In this document: one piece after another, positions 1 through 8,200 of the stretch | How positions within the stretch are numbered: the stretch's first letter is position 1 | How the letters are laid out: each line of letters starts with the position of its first letter | Source of the DNA: an uncultured Clostridia bacterium | GTDB taxonomy: Bacteria > Bacillota > Clostridia > Peptostreptococcales > Anaerovoracaceae | Direction: 5' to 3' | Length of the DNA: 64,000 bases | Assembly (NCBI GenBank): GCA_934278925.1 | Contig: CAKQWJ010000008.1 | Span: forward strand, 1 to 64,000 | Notes under the pieces: generated by a model | Databases searched by the model: none | Told to the model about the DNA's origin: nothing | What the model saw: the letters and a program-made list of their open reading frames with translations, nothing else | Translations under genes and position numbers: made by a program

Positions 1-81
1 GCATCCAATGCTCTTTTTCAATGCCTAATTATTTATTTCGATTTCGATTTTAATCCCACAAAAATTCGTGAAGAACCGAAA

Positions 82-660
82 TTATTCAGCGATAACGGTA
101 CCAACGCAAGCTCTGCCGGTGCATGCAGCGTTGCCTTCGTCTGTGTCCAGATGAACAACGGAAACCGGTCCGCCGATTCTTACGATAACGTCGCCGAATA
201 CCAGAGCTCTCTTCTTGCCGGTGTCGATCTTCAGATCAACATTCTGGTTCTGCTCAACGCCCAGCTTAGCAGCGTCTTCCTCAGACAGGTGAACGTGTCT
301 CTGAGCAACGATGCAGCCTGCTTCGGTCTCAACGGAGTTTCCGTTCTCAGCAGTCAGCTTGATTCCCGGTGTGCCTGCCAGATCTCCGGACAGTCTAATC
401 GGAGCATCTACGCCCAGGGAACGAGCATCTGTAGCAGCCAGCTCAATCTGAGTACCTCTTCTAGCCGGTCCCAGAATTGCAACTCTCTCCATGGATCTCT
501 TCGGTCCGGTGATGGTCAGTCTTTCTTCTGCAACGAAACCGCCGGCGATTTCCTTCTTAACCTTCAGCTCGTAACCTGCACCGAACAGTTTCTCGATGTC
601 CTCCTGGGACAGGTGCACGTGGCGAGCGCTTACTTCAACATTTACATCTAATGTAGCCAT
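82..660 (-). CDS. pduL: Phosphate propanoyltransferase (PduL-type phosphotransacylase)
   Basis: PduL enzymes swap CoA and phosphate on short acyl groups, linking acyl-CoA to acyl phosphate and so to ATP formation. The 192-residue protein shows the two PduL half-domains, each opening with a zinc-binding RHVHLS motif (His14/His16 and His122/His124), and GGP near the C-terminus. It starts inside the mature domain without the N-terminal targeting peptide of microcompartment PduL, and no shell protein or other pdu gene is nearby, so I infer a housekeeping cytosolic phosphotransacylase used with an acetate kinase encoded elsewhere. The ATG is preceded by a GGAGGG site (668-673) and a good promoter. 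It is transcribed leftward, away from tadA. Confidence 0.93.
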   Translation of the reverse strand: MATLDVNVEVSARHVHLSQEDIEKLFGAGYELKVKKEIAGGFVAEERLTITGPKRSMERVAILGPARRGTQIELAATDARSLGVDAPIRLSGDLAGTPGIKLTAENGNSVETEAGCIVAQRHVHLSEEDAAKLGVEQNQNVDLKIDTGKKRALVFGDVIVRIGGPVSVVHLDTDEGNAACTGRACVGTVIAE

Positions 661-701
661 TGGGATAACCCTCCTTTATCTTAACAAAATTTACCTACTC
701 C

Positions 702-730
702 ATTATATGCAATGGCGAAACCTTTGTCTA
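702..730 (-). promoter_or_regulatory. pduL promoter
   Basis: On the minus strand a -35 box TAGACA (725-730), a 17-nt spacer and a perfect -10 TATAAT (702-707) precede pduL. The 5' leader would be about 35-40 nt. Confidence 0.7.
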
Positions 731-819
731 GATTGTTAGATGTGACTAACCGAAAGTTTTTCTTAAATGGGGGGGCATAAAAACAGGTTCGTGTTCTAGG
801 GGGGCGCTAACATTTTTGT

Positions 820-877
820 CCGGAAGTCCGGGCGACGGTCGCCGAGAATACTTTTGGGGAAAAATCCCCGGATTTTG
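820..877 (+). other. Cluster of short palindromes upstream of tadA
   Basis: The 276-nt gap between pduL and tadA contains three consecutive short inverted repeats within about 60 nt: CCGGAAGTCCGG, GGCGACGGTCGCC and GGGGAAAAATCCCC. There is no coding potential. They could be a terminator relic, a protein-binding site or part of a small RNA; nothing decides between these. Confidence 0.35.
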
Positions 878-880
878 GGG

Positions 881-927
881 TATAATCTGCAAAAAAACTT
901 GTATTGAAACCCTGGCTATGATAGAAT
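881..927 (+). promoter_or_regulatory. Candidate tadA promoters
   Basis: Two candidates. TTGTAT (899-904), 17 nt, TAGAAT (922-927) would start transcription 2-3 nt before the tadA ATG. An exact TATAAT at 881-886 has no good -35 box and would give a leader of about 45 nt. In neither case is there a Shine-Dalgarno sequence before the ATG. Confidence 0.5.
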
Positions 928-936
928 TATTCGGCT

Positions 937-1461
937 ATGGATATAAATGAGATGTATATGCGAGAGGCACTGCATCAAGCGGAAGCGGCGGCAGAAATCG
1001 GCGAAGTCCCGGTGGGCGCGGTTGTGGTGCGAGATGGAGAGATTATCGCAAAAGCATATAACCATGTAGAGACCGACCGAAATTCATCCGGGCATGCGGA
1101 GATGCTGGCCATCCGGGAGGCGGAACGGGCGCTGGGAAGCAAGTGGCTGACCGGCTGCGAGCTGTACGTCACCTTGGAGCCCTGTGCCATGTGCGCCGGT
1201 GCCATGGTTTTGGCACGGTTGGATCGCTTGTGGATTGGTGCGATGGATCCGAAGAACGGAGCTTGCGGTTCCGTATTTAATGTGGTACAGGAGGAACGCC
1301 TGAATCACCGAATGGCGGTGGAGACGGGGATTCTTCAGGAGGAGTGCGGACAGATTCTGTCGGACTTCTTTCGGAACATGCGCGCGGTGAAAGCTCTGAA
1401 GCGAAAACTTTTCCGGCAGAGAATGGCAGCGCCGGACAATACTGATGGAGGAAACAATTAA
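937..1461 (+). CDS. tadA: tRNA-specific adenosine deaminase
   Basis: Deaminates adenosine 34 (wobble) of tRNA-Arg(ACG) to inosine so that all CGN arginine codons can be read. The 174-residue protein has the full zinc deaminase signature: His53-Ala-Glu55, where Glu is the proton shuttle, and Pro82-Cys83-Ala-Met-Cys86. The N-terminus (DINEMYMREAL) matches the usual TadA start, so the ATG at 937 is preferred although no ribosome-binding site precedes it. The stop codon overlaps the start of the next gene by one base (TAATG), suggesting co-translation. TadA is often followed by ffs and dnaX in Firmicutes; that arrangement is not present here. Confidence 0.95.
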   Translation: MDINEMYMREALHQAEAAAEIGEVPVGAVVVRDGEIIAKAYNHVETDRNSSGHAEMLAIREAERALGSKWLTGCELYVTLEPCAMCAGAMVLARLDRLWIGAMDPKNGACGSVFNVVQEERLNHRMAVETGILQEECGQILSDFFRNMRAVKALKRKLFRQRMAAPDNTDGGNN

Positions 1462-2312
1462 TGAAGAGAAAAGGCCTGATTGCACTGCTGGCAGCGGTGC
1501 TGGTAACGATGAGCATGGCATTCGTTTCGGCGGATGAAAGCGATTTTAAATTGGTGAATTCCTATCCGAAGGATGGACAGACCAACACGTCCATTGAGAA
1601 CGTCGGCGTGAAGCTGCGTTTCAACCGGGAGATGGCCAGCGAAAAGGCACAGAAGAACAACGCGAAGTGCGTAAAGATTGTGGACCCGAATGGCAAGGAA
1701 ATCCCGATTAAGGTGATGAGCAGCAAGGAAGACAAGGGCCTTCTGCTGGTTCTGGGTGACAGCAACAATAAGAAATTCAAAGTTGAGAACAATGCGAAAT
1801 ACAAATTGGTGATTTCCGAGAATCTGATGGACGATCAGGGTGACCGCCTGGGTAAGGAGACCACCCTCTCTTTCACGACCTTCAATCAGCGCCTGAACAT
1901 GATGATTAACATGGGCATGATGTTCCTGATTTTCGGTGGTATTACCGTGATGACCATTCGAAACGCCAACCAGCAGCAGGAGAAGAAGAATAAGAAGGAC
2001 GAGAAGGAAGATGTCGCTTTCAATCCGTACCATGAAGCAAAGCGTACCGGCAAGACAGTAGAAGAGGTTATTGCAGAGAATAAGAAGAAGGAAGAAAAGG
2101 CCGCAAAGAAGGCAAAACGGAAGAACAAGGACGGCGAAGCCGAATACGTAAAGGATTACCAGCTGAAGCTGAGTGAGATTCTCCCGAACGTATACAGCGT
2201 TTCCGCACCGCGTCCGATTTCCGCAGCGGGCGGTAAATATATTTCCTCGCACGGTCCGACGGCAAAGGCAGCAAAAGCCGCAAAGAAGTCCGGCAATCGG
2301 AACCAGAGATAG
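1461..2312 (+). CDS. Membrane-anchored protein with Ig-like (Big_5-type) domain
   Basis: Unnamed 283-residue protein. Residues 1-24 form a signal peptide or N-terminal membrane segment ending in SADES. Residues about 30-140 resemble the Ig-like Big_5/SbsA domain of surface proteins (SYPKDGQTN, LRFNREM, and an ending LSFTTFN). A hydrophobic segment at about 147-163 (MINMGMMFLIFGGITVM) is followed by a roughly 120-residue, very lysine-rich tail that by the positive-inside rule would be cytoplasmic. The predicted shape is therefore an extracytoplasmic Ig domain, one membrane span and a basic cytosolic tail. No enzyme motif is seen. Translational coupling to tadA says little about function. A hairpin terminator follows directly. 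Confidence 0.75.
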   Translation: MKRKGLIALLAAVLVTMSMAFVSADESDFKLVNSYPKDGQTNTSIENVGVKLRFNREMASEKAQKNNAKCVKIVDPNGKEIPIKVMSSKEDKGLLLVLGDSNNKKFKVENNAKYKLVISENLMDDQGDRLGKETTLSFTTFNQRLNMMINMGMMFLIFGGITVMTIRNANQQQEKKNKKDEKEDVAFNPYHEAKRTGKTVEEVIAENKKKEEKAAKKAKRKNKDGEAEYVKDYQLKLSEILPNVYSVSAPRPISAAGGKYISSHGPTAKAAKAAKKSGNRNQR

Positions 2313-2321
2313 TATTTTTTG

Positions 2322-2349
2322 AAAGGAATGCCCTTGGCATTCCTTTTTT
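2322..2349 (+). terminator. Intrinsic terminator
   Basis: AAAGGAATGCC, a 3-nt loop, GGCATTCCTTT, then a T-run ending at 2349. It ends the tadA operon and separates it from ispE. Confidence 0.9.
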
Positions 2350-2380
2350 GTAAGCAGATTCCGAATTAGGAGGGAAAAGC

Positions 2381-3343
2381 ATGAATTCATCCATCACCAT
2401 GAACGCCTATGCGAAGATTAATCTTTCGCTGGAAGTGCTCCGGAGACGTCCGGACGGATATCACGATATTTTGTCCTTTATGCAAGATCTGGGGCTTCAC
2501 GATGTAGTAACCATGGGAATTACGGAAGATTCCTTGGGTATTTGCATGCAAAAAATTCCTTCAAACAATTGCTTTATCCGGGGTGTTCGTGTAAAATTTT
2601 GTATGAATTACAGTGCAATTTCACTGGGACCGGACAACTTGGCGTACCGGGGAGTGGAAGCGGTGCTGAAGGCATTGCCGGAAGACGGAAAACGACCGGA
2701 GGAACTATATCTCTTCGTGGATAAGAAATTGCCGGTAGCGGCAGGTATTGCCGGGGGAAGCGGCAATGCGGCAGGCTGCATGCTGGCGACCAATGCCCTT
2801 TGCGGAAATCCGTTCTCGCTGCGGGAACTGATGGCGCTGGGTGCATCGGTGGGGGCGGATGTTCCGTTCTCATTGATGATGAATGCGCGAAAGAACAGAG
2901 CGGTTTTTTCGGAATTGCCGGGAATCGAAGAAGCTTCGGTGGCTGCAGAGATTGAGGGAATCGGCGAAATTGTTCGGCCGACAGAACCGAAACCATACGG
3001 AGTGATTCTGATGAATCCGGGAATCGGAGTATCCACGCGAGAAGTGTACGAAGCCTTGGATGCTCAGACCGGACGTTCGGTGGAAGAGAAACTTTTTTTT
3101 AACCGAATGGAAGAATACACCCTGAAGCAGTATCCGGAAGCGAAGGCGCTGAAGGACGCCATGGAGGCAAATCTCCGGGCGGACCGGGTGCTGATGAGCG
3201 GCAGCGGACCCACAATGGTTGCATATTATAATTCGATGGCACAAGCCGAATCCGATTACCGAATGGCGAAGGATGCCCCATGGATTCGGGACAACTGGAA
3301 GATATGGTACACAGAAAGTGGAGAGATGTATGATGGACGTTGA
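2381..3343 (+). CDS. ispE: 4-diphosphocytidyl-2-C-methyl-D-erythritol kinase
   Basis: GHMP-family kinase of the non-mevalonate (MEP) pathway, phosphorylating CDP-methylerythritol at the 2-hydroxyl. Visible marks: N-terminal AYAKINLSL with the catalytic lysine, the GHMP glycine-rich loop PVAAGIAGGSGNAAG, the GADVPFS motif, and a C-terminal MSGSGPT. At 320 residues it is longer than usual; residues about 52-84 form an extra, cysteine-containing and A+T-rich stretch before the conserved DNLAYR. An AGGAGG site precedes the ATG. The MEP enzymes IspD and IspF are encoded 17 kb downstream as a fusion, so the pathway appears to be used. The 3' end overlaps the next gene. Confidence 0.93.
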   Translation: MNSSITMNAYAKINLSLEVLRRRPDGYHDILSFMQDLGLHDVVTMGITEDSLGICMQKIPSNNCFIRGVRVKFCMNYSAISLGPDNLAYRGVEAVLKALPEDGKRPEELYLFVDKKLPVAAGIAGGSGNAAGCMLATNALCGNPFSLRELMALGASVGADVPFSLMMNARKNRAVFSELPGIEEASVAAEIEGIGEIVRPTEPKPYGVILMNPGIGVSTREVYEALDAQTGRSVEEKLFFNRMEEYTLKQYPEAKALKDAMEANLRADRVLMSGSGPTMVAYYNSMAQAESDYRMAKDAPWIRDNWKIWYTESGEMYDGR

Positions 3344-3995
3344 TTTGCAGATTCAGAAGCCGTTGCGAGAACTAGTATATCTGGAACTCAAACACAAGAT
3401 CCTTACCGGCGAGATTAAGGCCAGAACGCGTTTGATGGAAATCGATCTGGCGGAGAGAATGAATGTCAGCCGGACACCGATTCGGGAGGCCATTCGCGAG
3501 CTGGCGACGGATGGGCTGGTGGTGATTGAACCGAGACGGGGTGCGTACGTATCGGATATTTCGATTCAGAACATGCTGGATATTTTTGAGGTGCGAGAAG
3601 ATCTGGAAGGGCTGGCAGCCGGTCTGGCGGCACAGCGGATTACAGAGGAGGAGAAGCTGGCACTGAGCAAAATGCACCGGCTGTATGAGATGGCGGTGGA
3701 AGCCAGAGATAAAGAGGAAATCGTGGAATACGATGAGAAGTTTCACAACTTCATCGTGCGCTGCAGCCGGAACAACGTGCTGATTGAGCTGAGCCGGCAG
3801 GTGCAGGAACTGTCTATGCGGTTCCGGTACATTTATTACGATGACGGAAGCGTATTCGAACGGATTCCGAAAGAACACAAGCATATTATGGAAGCAATCG
3901 TTGTCGGTGATGCGGAGAAGGCGCGCCGGGAAGCGGAAGAGCATATCAAAGACCTGAAGCAGTTCATCGTTGGGCTGGATAAGGTTACAAGATAG
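3330..3995 (+). CDS. GntR-family regulator, FadR/FCD subfamily
   Basis: Cytosolic DNA-binding repressor or activator of 220-221 residues. The N-terminal winged helix (residues about 8-75) has the GntR signature LAERMNVSRTPIREAIREL followed by LVVIEPRRGAYV. The C-terminal all-helical FCD ligand domain shows FEVREDLEGLAAGLAA, FHNFIV and HKHIMEAI, with acidic and histidine residues typical of metal and carboxylate binding. A longer in-frame extension to 3219 exists, but the ATG at 3330 (or 3333), behind GTGGAGAG, fits the family start. It overlaps the end of ispE by 14 nt. The effector is unknown; small organic acids are usual for this subfamily. Confidence 0.88.
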   Translation: MMDVDLQIQKPLRELVYLELKHKILTGEIKARTRLMEIDLAERMNVSRTPIREAIRELATDGLVVIEPRRGAYVSDISIQNMLDIFEVREDLEGLAAGLAAQRITEEEKLALSKMHRLYEMAVEARDKEEIVEYDEKFHNFIVRCSRNNVLIELSRQVQELSMRFRYIYYDDGSVFERIPKEHKHIMEAIVVGDAEKARREAEEHIKDLKQFIVGLDKVTR

Positions 3996-4037
3996 ATTAA
4001 AAGAAAGAGAAAGGTCGCTATTTCAGGGGAATTTTGC

Positions 4038-4107
4038 AGGAGGTGATGAAATAGGAAAAATTCGCAAGGGTTATGAAACGTATGAAATGATGGTTTTTTG
4101 AAAGGAG
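4038..4107 (+). promoter_or_regulatory. carA leader with an unused strong ribosome-binding site
   Basis: A nine-base match to the anti-Shine-Dalgarno (AGGAGGTGA, 4038-4046) is followed by ATG AAA TAG only. In another frame a short reading frame runs from ATA 4051 to TGA 4099-4101, which abuts the AGGAG used by carA. The role is unknown. No PyrR-binding loop or attenuator hairpin was found here. Confidence 0.35.
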
Positions 4108-4113
4108 ATTACT

Positions 4114-5202
4114 TTGAATAAGGATAAGAAAGGCTATCTGATACTGGCGGATGGCACGATTCTGGAAGGTAGAAGGTTCGGAGCGGAACGGGATTCTATC
4201 GGCGAACTGGTCTTCACCACCGGTGTGGAAGGCTATGTGGAGACGCTGACGGACCCGAGCTACTGCGGACAGATTGTCATGCAGACATTTCCGTTAATCG
4301 GAAATTACGGAATGATGGAAGAGGATTTCGAGGGCAAATGCGCCCTGAAGGGATATGTGGTTCGGGAATACTGCGATACCCCATCCAACTTCCGCTCGGA
4401 ATACGATCTGGATACATTCCTGAAAAACAACGATGTGCCGGGAATCTGGGGCATCGACACCCGTGCGCTGACCCGGAAAATTCGGGAGCACGGCGTAATG
4501 AACGCAGTCATCTGCTCCGAGATTCCGGAAAATTTGGATGCAGTAAAAGAATATACAATCGTTAATGCCGTAAAATCCGTTACCTGCGATGAGGCGTACA
4601 CCGTTTCTCCGGAAGGAGAAGCAAAGTACCGCGTCACCCTGATTGATTACGGCGCAAAAAGAAATATCATCCGCAAGCTGAACCGATACGGCTGTGAGGT
4701 TCGGGTGGTACCAAGCACCACTTCCGCAGAGGAGATTCTGGCGTCCCGGCCGGACGGCGTAATGCTGTCCAACGGCCCGGGAGACCCGGCGGAAAATACC
4801 GGATGCATTGAAGAAATCCGGAAACTGCTGAATCGGGTGCCGATTTTCGGCATCTGCCTGGGACACCAGCTGCTGGCGCTGTCTCAGGGGGGCGAAACTT
4901 TTAAGCTGAAGTACGGCCATCGCGGCGGAAATCAGCCGGCCACGGTCACTTTCGGCGAGAATTGCGGTCATACTTTTATCACCACCCAGAACCACGGCTA
5001 TGCGGTTCGCCCGGAAAGCCTGGAAGGAAAAGGGGAGGTCAGCTTCGTGAACGCCAACGACCGGACCTGTGAAGGCATGACCTATCCGGACAAAAACGCA
5101 TTCTCTGTACAATTTCATCCGGAGGCCCATGCGGGTCCTCACGATACGAGTTTTCTGTTTAAACAGTTCATTGAGTTGATGGAGGAGTACAAAAATGCCT
5201 AA
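4114..5202 (+). CDS. carA: Carbamoyl-phosphate synthase small subunit (glutamine amidotransferase)
   Basis: Hydrolyses glutamine and feeds ammonia to CarB for carbamoyl phosphate, the precursor of pyrimidines and arginine. Across 362 residues the N-terminal CPSase small-subunit domain (LADGTILEGRRFG, TGVEGYVETLTDPSY) is followed by a class I amidotransferase domain with the nucleophile in GICLGHQ and the His-Glu pair in FHPEAHAGP. The start is a TTG at 4114, six bases after AGGAG; no ATG fits better. The last eight bases overlap carB, the usual coupling of the two subunits. No pyr or arg gene is adjacent, so the pathway served cannot be told from context. Confidence 0.96.
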   Translation: MNKDKKGYLILADGTILEGRRFGAERDSIGELVFTTGVEGYVETLTDPSYCGQIVMQTFPLIGNYGMMEEDFEGKCALKGYVVREYCDTPSNFRSEYDLDTFLKNNDVPGIWGIDTRALTRKIREHGVMNAVICSEIPENLDAVKEYTIVNAVKSVTCDEAYTVSPEGEAKYRVTLIDYGAKRNIIRKLNRYGCEVRVVPSTTSAEEILASRPDGVMLSNGPGDPAENTGCIEEIRKLLNRVPIFGICLGHQLLALSQGGETFKLKYGHRGGNQPATVTFGENCGHTFITTQNHGYAVRPESLEGKGEVSFVNANDRTCEGMTYPDKNAFSVQFHPEAHAGPHDTSFLFKQFIELMEEYKNA

Positions 5203-8200
5203 AGATAAAAGTATTAAGAAAGTTCTTGTAATCGGTTCCGGACCGATTGTCATCGGCCAGGCGGCGGAGTTTGACTATGCCGGCGCTCAGGCCTGCCGGG
5301 TGCTGAAGGAGGAGGGCATCGATACGGTGCTGGTGAACTCCAACCCGGCCACCATCATGACGGATAAACACCTGGCGGACGAGATCTATCTGGAGCCGCT
5401 GACGGTGGAAACCGTAAAGAGAATCATCGAGAAAGAGAAGCCGGACGGTCTGCTGGCCGGATTGGGCGGACAGACCGGACTGACCATTGCCATGCAGCTC
5501 TCCAAGGAGAACTGGATGGAAGAGCACAACGTGCGCCTGCTGGGATCCAACGTGGATGCCATCGATAAGGCGGAAGACCGGGAGCTGTTCCGCGAGGTGA
5601 TGGAAGAAATCGGCGAGCCTTGCGTGCCTTCCGGAATTGCGGAAGACCTGCAGACGGCATTGGATATTGCGAAGGAAATCGGATACCCGGTCATCGTGCG
5701 GCCTGCTTTTACCCTAGGCGGCAGCGGCGGCGGAATCGCCGAGACGGAAGAGGAACTGCGCATTATCGCCCAGAACGGACTGGACCAGTCCCCGATTACC
5801 CAGATTCTGGTGGAGAAGAGCATCGCCGGATGGAAGGAAATCGAGTTCGAGACCATGCGGGACTCCATGGGCAACGTGATTCAGATCTGCCCGATGGAGA
5901 ACCTGGATCCGGTGGGCGTGCACACGGGCGACTCCATCGTCGTGGCACCGACCCTGACTTTGGCGGATAAAGAGTTCCAGATGCTCCGTTCCGCAGCGCT
6001 GAGAATTATTTCGGCGTTGGGCATCGAAGGCGGCTGCAACTGCCAGTTCGCCCTGAACCCGAACAGCTTTGAGTATGCGGTAATCGAGGTGAACCCGAGA
6101 GTATCCCGTTCCTCGGCCCTGGCATCCAAAGCCACCGGTTATCCGATTGCCAAGGTAACCACCCGAATCGCTTTGGGATACACCCTGGACGAAATCGTGA
6201 ACGACGTAACCGGAAAGACCTGCGCTTGCTTCGAGCCGACGGTGGACTACGTGGCACTGAAGGTGCCGAAGTGGCCGTTTGACAAATTCGCCGGCTCCAG
6301 CCGGAAACTGGGCACCCGGATGAAGGCTACCGGTGAGGTCATGTCCATCGCCAACTCCTTCGAAGCGGCACTGATGAAGGCCATCCGCGGGGCGGAAATT
6401 TCCCTGGACACTCTGAACTTCGAATACCAGGGCGACAAAACCCTGTTGGAACGAATCGCCACCCAGGACGACCACCGCATCTTCGCGATTTTCGAGGGCT
6501 TTAAGACGGGACAGGTTACCGTAGATCAGGTGCACGACATCACGAAGATCGATCGCTGGTTCCTGAACAAGATCAAACATCTGGCAGACTTCGAGCTGGA
6601 GCTGGCAGCTTCGGCCAAAAATAAAGAGCTTCCGGCAGAGATGTACGAGGAAGCGAAGAAACTGGGCTATACCGACGAAGCGATTTGTCGGATTGCCGAA
6701 GTGGAAGAAGTTCCGGGCATGGACTTCAGCTACAAGATGGTAGATACCTGCGCCGCAGAATTCGATGCCATGACTCCGTACTTCTATTCCACAACGGACA
6801 AGGAGTGCGAATCCAGAAGCTTCCGTCGCAGCGGAAAGCCGGTCATCATGGTACTGGGTTCCGGCCCGATTCGAATCGGTCAGGGAATCGAGTTCGACTA
6901 CTCGTCGGTACACTGCGTATGGACGCTGCGGGAGATGGGTTACGACGTAGTTATCGTTAACAACAACCCGGAAACCGTATCCACGGACTACGACACGGCG
7001 AACCGCTTGTATTTTGAGCCGCTCCATCCGGAAGACGTGATGAACATCATCAAGGTGGAGAAGCCGATTGGCGTCGTTGTGGCTTTCGGTGGTCAGACCG
7101 CCATCAAGCTCACCCAGTTCCTGCATGACAACGGAATTCAGATTCTGGGTACCTCCGCAGAGGGAATCGACCTGGCGGAAGACCGAGGCAAGTTCGACGC
7201 TCTTCTGGAAAAATTCGGCATCAGCCGTCCGAAGGGTCAGAGTGTCACCGACCTGGAGGGCGCACTTCGGGCGGCAGAGGGAATCGGCTATCCGGTGCTT
7301 CTGAGACCGTCCTACGTCATCGGCGGCCAGAACATGACCATTGCCGGGGACGAAGAGGATACCCGGAAGTACATGGAGCGAATTCTGGAAAACTCCGACG
7401 ACAACACGGTGTTGGTGGACAAATACATGCCGGGCATCGAGCTGGAAGTGGATGTTATTTCCGACGGAGAAGACGTGCTGATTCCGGGAATCATGGAGCA
7501 TATCGAGAAAGCCGGAATTCACTCCGGAGACTCCATCGCTGTATATCCGCCGTTCAATCTGTCGGATCGTCAGCTGAGACGAATTGTGGACATTTCCGAG
7601 AAACTGGCACTGGCGCTGGGCACCAAGGGCCTGGTCAATATCCAGTATCTCCAGTACAATGGAGAGCTGTACGTCATCGAGGTGAACCCGAGAGCATCCC
7701 GGACGGTACCGTACATCAGCAAGGTGTCCGGTGTACCGATGGTGGATCTAGCATCCCAGGTAATGCTGGGGGCAAAGCTGGAGGATCTGGGATACGGAAC
7801 GGGATTGTACCGCACACCGGCCTACGTGGCCGTAAAGGTTCCGGTATTCTCCTTCGAGAAACTCACCGATGCAAATTCCATCTTGGGACCGGAAATGAAA
7901 TCCACGGGAGAAGTTCTGGGTCTGGGCCGGACCATGAACGAAGCTTTGTTCAAGGGACTGACCGCTGCCGGATTCACCGTGCCGCCGAGAAAATACGGAG
8001 AAGAGCACGGCGTGATGATTTCCGTTCAGAAACGGGATTATCCGGAAATCTTGCCGATCGCTATGAAACTGCACGCCCTGGGAATGAAGCTTTATGCCAC
8101 AAGAGGCACGGCAGAAGCCATCCGCACCATGGGTATCGAGGTTACTCAGGTGCAGAAGGCCCAGAAGAGCACGGATATCATCGACCTGATGGAAAGCGGA

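Noticed and set aside
82..660. Bacterial microcompartment locus implied by pduL
   Set aside because: No shell proteins or other pdu/eut genes are present and the protein lacks an N-terminal targeting extension.
5714..7522. 602-codon open frame antisense to carB
   Set aside because: It runs opposite a well-conserved gene, has a composition typical of reverse-frame shadows, and has no ribosome-binding site or recognisable domain. The same applies to long antisense frames at 22753-24609, 32401-33933, 35517-37757 and 40832-42391.
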